Source of the DNA: Pseudoscleropodium purum
Taxonomy: Eukaryota; Streptophyta; Bryopsida; Hypnales; Brachytheciaceae
NCBI GenBank assembly: GCA_963969395.1
Contig: OZ017797.1
Span: 24,862,001-24,926,000 of the forward strand
Direction: 5' to 3'
DNA length: 64,000 nucleotides
In this document: positions 59,600 through 64,000 of the stretch, piece after piece
Position numbering within the stretch: the first letter of the stretch is position 1
Layout of the letters: every line of letters begins with the position of its first letter
Made by a program: the position numbers and the translations under genes
Notes under the pieces: model-generated
Told to the model about the DNA's origin: nothing
The model's input: the letters and a program-made list of their open reading frames with translations, nothing else
Databases searched by the model: none

Positions 59600-60363
59600 T
59601 GATGGATGCTTAAAAATTAATAATTGACATGATCAATGAACAAAAATGTTGTGGAAGAATGCATCTATAATATTTCCAATTGAAGGTGATATTTAAGAAG
59701 GGATTTAAAAATGAAAAAATTGTGCCAATCTCCCACCTATTTCTAATTTTCTACAGAATGTGTAAGTCATGTACTTTGGGCAAGTAATTAGGTGCTATTG
59801 TTAGAAACTGACACCAAGTTTACATTTATTTATGGACAATTCAAGGTTGCTTAAGATGAGGTTCAACAAATGTTTGTTTAGGTGGTTTTAATTGTAAATA
59901 AATACATATCAGAAGAAGTTGTAGTTTCAACCAATAAAAGAGATGCTTTTTGGATGTTGAACTTCTATTTTCAGAACACTCATCAAACTAGACTAGGGTA
60001 GTACATCTCTGATTTAGAACCTTTTTAAGATGGCTATGACCTCCACTTCGTGGTGGTTTTATAATTTATATCAATTAAAGTTCTAATTAGATTAATGTGA
60101 TTACACTTATATTTTAGTCAATTCAACTAATTCTTCCTTTGAAAAATATAGGCAACAATCATTACATTGCAAAAGATATTCATATTGCAAATCTAAGTGA
60201 TCATAGGTTGTTCTATTTTAGAGCTTGGCATATGAGAAAGGCTCAAACTATTATTAATTGTCATTGTTAAGTTTTTGTATGACAAAAATTGACCAATATA
60301 ACTCAAAAGGTCCTAATGTAAGGCAAAATTGTTAAAGAAAAATTCATTTTTTTGCTAGAGTTC
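59600..60363. other. AT-rich intergenic sequence
   Basis: Nothing supportable was found. Confidence 0.35.
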
Positions 60364-60535
60364 ATATAAGGTAAACTACTCCATTATAAGAAAAATGGAA
60401 ACAAGACCATTATGGAAAAAATGATAATAGTGGTTTACATTCAAGCTCTTAAAGTACACCACCATTACAATTTTGCCCACAATGGATTTGCTACCTTACT
60501 TCCATCTTGCCCATAATGGGATAGTTTACCTTATG
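60364..60535. mobile_element. Small MITE with about 35-bp inverted ends
   Basis: Left end ATAAGGTAAACTACTCCATT and right end AATGGGATAGTTTACCTTAT are inverted with few mismatches. The interior has further short complementarity (CCATTAT against ATAATGG). No clear duplication flanks it. Confidence 0.6.
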
Positions 60536-61231
60536 CTTAGATCATCCATTCATTTTGAGCTTTAGATTGGTCCATTTTCTCTAGTTTAATGTATTATAAA
60601 AAAAAATTGCATCAAGAGTTGTAGTAGATTTCTTGAATAATCAATGTAAAACCTCTCATAAACTAGAGTAAGTATGAAGCAATATACAACCATAGGATTT
60701 AGTGTCAAAAGAACCTAATAGGAACCATTCCACTACTTCAAGATCAACAATGCTAAGACATGTAAATTATATAAGCATAATTCCAAGTTTGGCTTTTAAG
60801 ACAGATTTGTCATCATTCCATTGGATAGTCAAAAAAGCATTAGCATTCATAATGCAACCCTTTTTTCTATATCTTTACATCCATGAAAAGTATATGTTCA
60901 AATGTCTCTGATGAAGTATTGGACTTGGCATTATATCCTATAATGCTCTCAAGCCTCCCGGCTCTTGAACATTATCTAGTCTATAGAGTGCTTTGGATGA
61001 TACTAGGAAATCTTCCATCAAGATGAAAATCAAACTAAAGTAAAATTGATAAAGTTCCTGATATAGCCAAAGTTGAAAACGTGGACTAACTTCTTTGATT
61101 CTTCAATTGACTTCACACTCAATAGGCTTCTCATACATATCTGGCTTGATATTTCATCAAACCATCCATCTTTAGACATCTATTCAAAAGGTTACTCAAA
61201 AATTACATAAAGAAGCTGACCCATTCTTGAC
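60536..61231. other. AT-rich intergenic sequence
   Basis: Nothing supportable was found. Confidence 0.35.
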
Positions 61232-61576
61232 CAGTTAAGCAGTTTCTAGTATTTGCAGGGCGGATTTCTTCAGAGGGTACATTATTTGCAAGTGTAGAAA
61301 TAGGCAAAGAAAGATTTGTATAATTTTCCAACTAGCCTTTGGTCACAAAGAGGTAGGTCTATATTACCAAAATGGAAGATGGGTTTCTTCCATTTTGGTA
61401 ATATAGACTTGCGTCTTTCTGACCAAGGGCTAGTTGCAAAATCCACCAAGGATTAATTGCAATGTTGAGAGTCTTGTAACCAATCACAATGTGCCACAAC
61501 TACATTAGAAACTACACTATAATTAATCACTACTCATCTCTTGTGCATGAAAAAAGAGTAGCCTACATTGCTAGAA
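61232..61576 (+). repeat. Dispersed repeat, copy 2, with an internal hairpin
   Basis: Second copy of the 345-bp family at 29516-29860. Unlike that copy it contains a well-kept hairpin: 61357-61379 (GTCTATATTACCAAAATGGA...) is exactly inverted at 61386-61408 with a 6-nt loop. Outer arms reach 61329 and 61436 (CAACTAGCC..TTGGTCA against TGACCAA..GGCTAGTTG) with few mismatches. Confidence 0.75.
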
Positions 61577-63111
61577 TGGGGGATGAAAATGGGTTGGCTC
61601 CCATTAGTCTCTACTCAATGCCAAATTAATAGCAAACACAATGAGTGTAATCAAATTAGTTGGCAAATGTGGTGATTCATTTTGCATCAAGCTTGAGCAC
61701 GTGAAATAAGTGCTTCATGATATTAATCCTTTAACAAGATTGGCGTTGATTAGTCTCTAGTATCTTAGCGTATTTCAATGTCACATGCTATACAAAAGGC
61801 ATTTTTTGTTAATGCCTTACTTGATGGAGGTGTTGTTTTTTCCTACAAAAACCAAAGTAGTTCATAATATGCTCAAAGTAGAAAAACAAGATTTAGAAGT
61901 GTTTCCTAGGCACTATAAATCTCCAAGTCAACAAAGGTGAGCATGTGGTATATGAGGTGTACGGAGTGTGCACTTGAATTTGTAGGAATCATCATATAAA
62001 GACGTATGACAACCTTCATGACAAGAACTATTACTACATAATGGGTACATTGAAGCAAGTTTTTTGGTCACTTTTCTAATGCCCTAGGGAGTAATAAACA
62101 CCTTGCTAGTAGGAGTAATGGCAACTAGAAAAAAGGTGTGCCAATAGCATGCCACTAAAGCATTGCCCACAACAAATACATTGTTGTCATGAGACAAGGG
62201 TTCCAACTATAACCATTGATGCCACGAAGACTCTCGCCAAGTGGACGCAGAATTATAATAGAGCTGAATTCATTATTATGGAGTCTAATTCATTTACAAA
62301 CTACCTATTGTGCCATTCAAATAATTTTACATTATATAGAATAGAATAAGTGTTTTTTTGTCTTATATAATTAACATTCAATTCTTCCACAATTACAATC
62401 AATTATTATAAATTTCAATTGTTTTTTTAAAACTCCATTTTGGGTGAACTTTTTAATTTAAATTTTATTGTTTTACATGATAATTCATTGAAAAACATTG
62501 ATAATGAATTTTTAAAATTCAATTGTGGAGATATGTAGAAAACATCTATACATGCATCTTACCTCTAACAAGCATCTCCAAAAAAGTTTCAAAACTCCCT
62601 CTATAGAGATTTCAATGTTTAGGTAACAATGTCATAATTTTGAAAAATATTTTTCTTATTATATTTAGATTATGGCAAGGTTATTGTACCATCATGCTAA
62701 AATTTACAAAATTAGTTATGGTGTGAAGGCCAAATAGAAAGATCTAATTTAAATATAAAAATATCTAGTTAAAATAGTTTGGTCATATAACACTTGGCAT
62801 TGAACTCTTCTAAGAGGTAATTGTAAATTTTTTTTGGAAATGCTTGTCGAAGGAAAGGTGCCGAGGTGCGCCTATGGAAGTTTTGTACATATCTTTGCAA
62901 TCAAATTAAGAAAATTCATTGCCAATTTTTTTTTAACCTAATATTATGTAAAATCATAAAAATTGACTTTAAAAATTCACAAAAAATAAAATTTTGCTTT
63001 TTAGAAACCAAAATTTATTATACTTCATTAGGATTGTGTAAGAATTGAATGTTAATTATGCAAAATAAATAATTCTAATATATTCCTATAATATTAAAAA
63101 AAATTGAATGG
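61577..63111. other. AT-rich intergenic sequence
   Basis: No gene or clear element is visible. Confidence 0.35.
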
Positions 63112-63119
63112 CTCAATAG

Positions 63120-63437
63120 CAAGGTTGATGATTTGGAACATCCGCTCGAAATTAACGTCCAAAATCCGAACATTCAAATGTCTGTCTATAGCGTCCGCAT
63201 GCAGATGGCAAAATAAATAAATATATTTATTTATTTACTTTGCCGTCCACCTTCCGACAGTGTTGTCCGCCCCATCCGTTGACAAATCTAGGTTGTCAAA
63301 TCTTACAGACGACATGGTAGACGGAGTCATCGAATGGTGCTGCTAGATGGTTGCATCAGGCAAACGAGGCAGACAACAATTTTTTATTTATTTTTTCCAA
63401 ATGTCAACATCCACGTCCAAATGTCCTGTCAACCTTG
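63120..63437 (-). mobile_element. hAT-type miniature element, copy 3 (inverted)
   Basis: A 318-bp element with ends CAAGGTTGAT and GTCAACCTTG, flanked by the perfect 8-bp repeat CTCAATAG (63112-63119 and 63438-63445). Its right end, read in reverse (CAAGGTTGACAGGAC), matches the left end of the copy at 9821, so it lies in the opposite orientation. It has lost much GC by mutation and contains an A/T insertion (AAATAAATAAATATATTTAT). Confidence 0.82.
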
Positions 63438-63445
63438 CTCAATAG

Positions 63446-64000
63446 GTAGTTTGTAAATTCATTAAACCACAAAGCATAGGAAATTTTGAAGAAAATTTGA
63501 CGACAACATTTAATAAGGTATGGGCTTACAAAGACAATCAGAACTAAAGATGATTGTTAGAAGCTTCTACTTTCTTCAACTAGGAATTTAAGCCACAATG
63601 AAATCCAAGGAATTTATACAAAGCGGCCATTGCTCAATCAATTTGACAAGGATCATTGTGAATGCCAATTGAAGTAGCCTATGTTCCTACTAGTGCAATA
63701 TCACTCACAACACACACCTTTTTGAATGTATGCCAAAGGTTCAAATTCTGAACTAGCTAGTACCATATAATATTCCATCAACCACAAACCATTTTCCTAG
63801 ACCCTGAAGACAAATACTTCAAATTTTTCATAGCAAGCTACCTTCATAGTGAAGTACAATTTCAAGTTCACTAGATATCCAAGGGAAAAATAACTTTCAT
63901 TCTTATATATAGTGACATACAATGCACCAATTCATAACACCAAAAACGAAAACATTGATTCAAAAGTAATTAGATAGAGCATGGCATAGAAAACCACTCA
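63446..64000. other. AT-rich intergenic sequence
   Basis: Nothing supportable was found up to the window end. Confidence 0.35.

Overview
The window looks like nuclear DNA of a land plant with a large, AT-rich, repeat-laden genome. The evidence is spliced genes with GT-AG introns, protein families with plant architecture (a GH5 endo-beta-mannanase with signal peptide, a membrane-anchored A1 aspartic protease, a mitochondrial bL28), and typical plant DNA transposons. Nothing fixes the species. Introns of about 0.2-1.5 kb and the sequence divergence from the flowering-plant proteins I know make a non-flowering plant (moss, fern or gymnosperm) plausible, but that is inference.

Layout. 1-5.1 kb: a decayed DDE transposase on the minus strand, cut in two by a 1.9-kb solo LTR whose TG...CA ends and 5-bp target duplication are visible. 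5.1-19 kb: intergenic sequence with many miniature inverted-repeat elements, including two copies of a GC-rich hAT-type family with perfect 8-bp target duplications, a SINE-like tRNA-derived stretch and a long hairpin. 19.0-19.7 kb: a two-exon gene for mitochondrial ribosomal protein bL28. 19.7-34 kb: intergenic sequence with further inverted-repeat elements, tandem repeats and short open frames I cannot assign. 34.3-51.2 kb: a gene island with three multi-exon genes. These are a PRUNE/DHH-like protein that has lost its DHH motif (9 exons, +), a membrane-anchored aspartic protease (12 exons, +) and an endo-1,4-beta-mannanase (5 exons, -). The last two converge tail to tail with 369 bp between stop codons. 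51.2-64 kb: intergenic sequence with a pogo-like transposase pseudogene (-), a 95-bp tandem array, several hairpin elements and a third copy of the hAT-type family.

The four host genes have no evident shared pathway: mitochondrial translation, a probable non-catalytic phosphoesterase-fold protein, secretory-pathway proteolysis and cell-wall mannan hydrolysis. All exon boundaries were read by eye from GT/AG signals, reading phase and protein-family conservation; no alignment was run. Total predicted lengths are 185, 942, 660 and 451 residues.

I do not see a new multi-gene system. The most unusual items are the PRUNE-like protein without its DHH motif, the GC-rich hAT-type miniature family, a fold-back element carrying an inverted copy of its own flank, and the solo LTR that splits a transposase.
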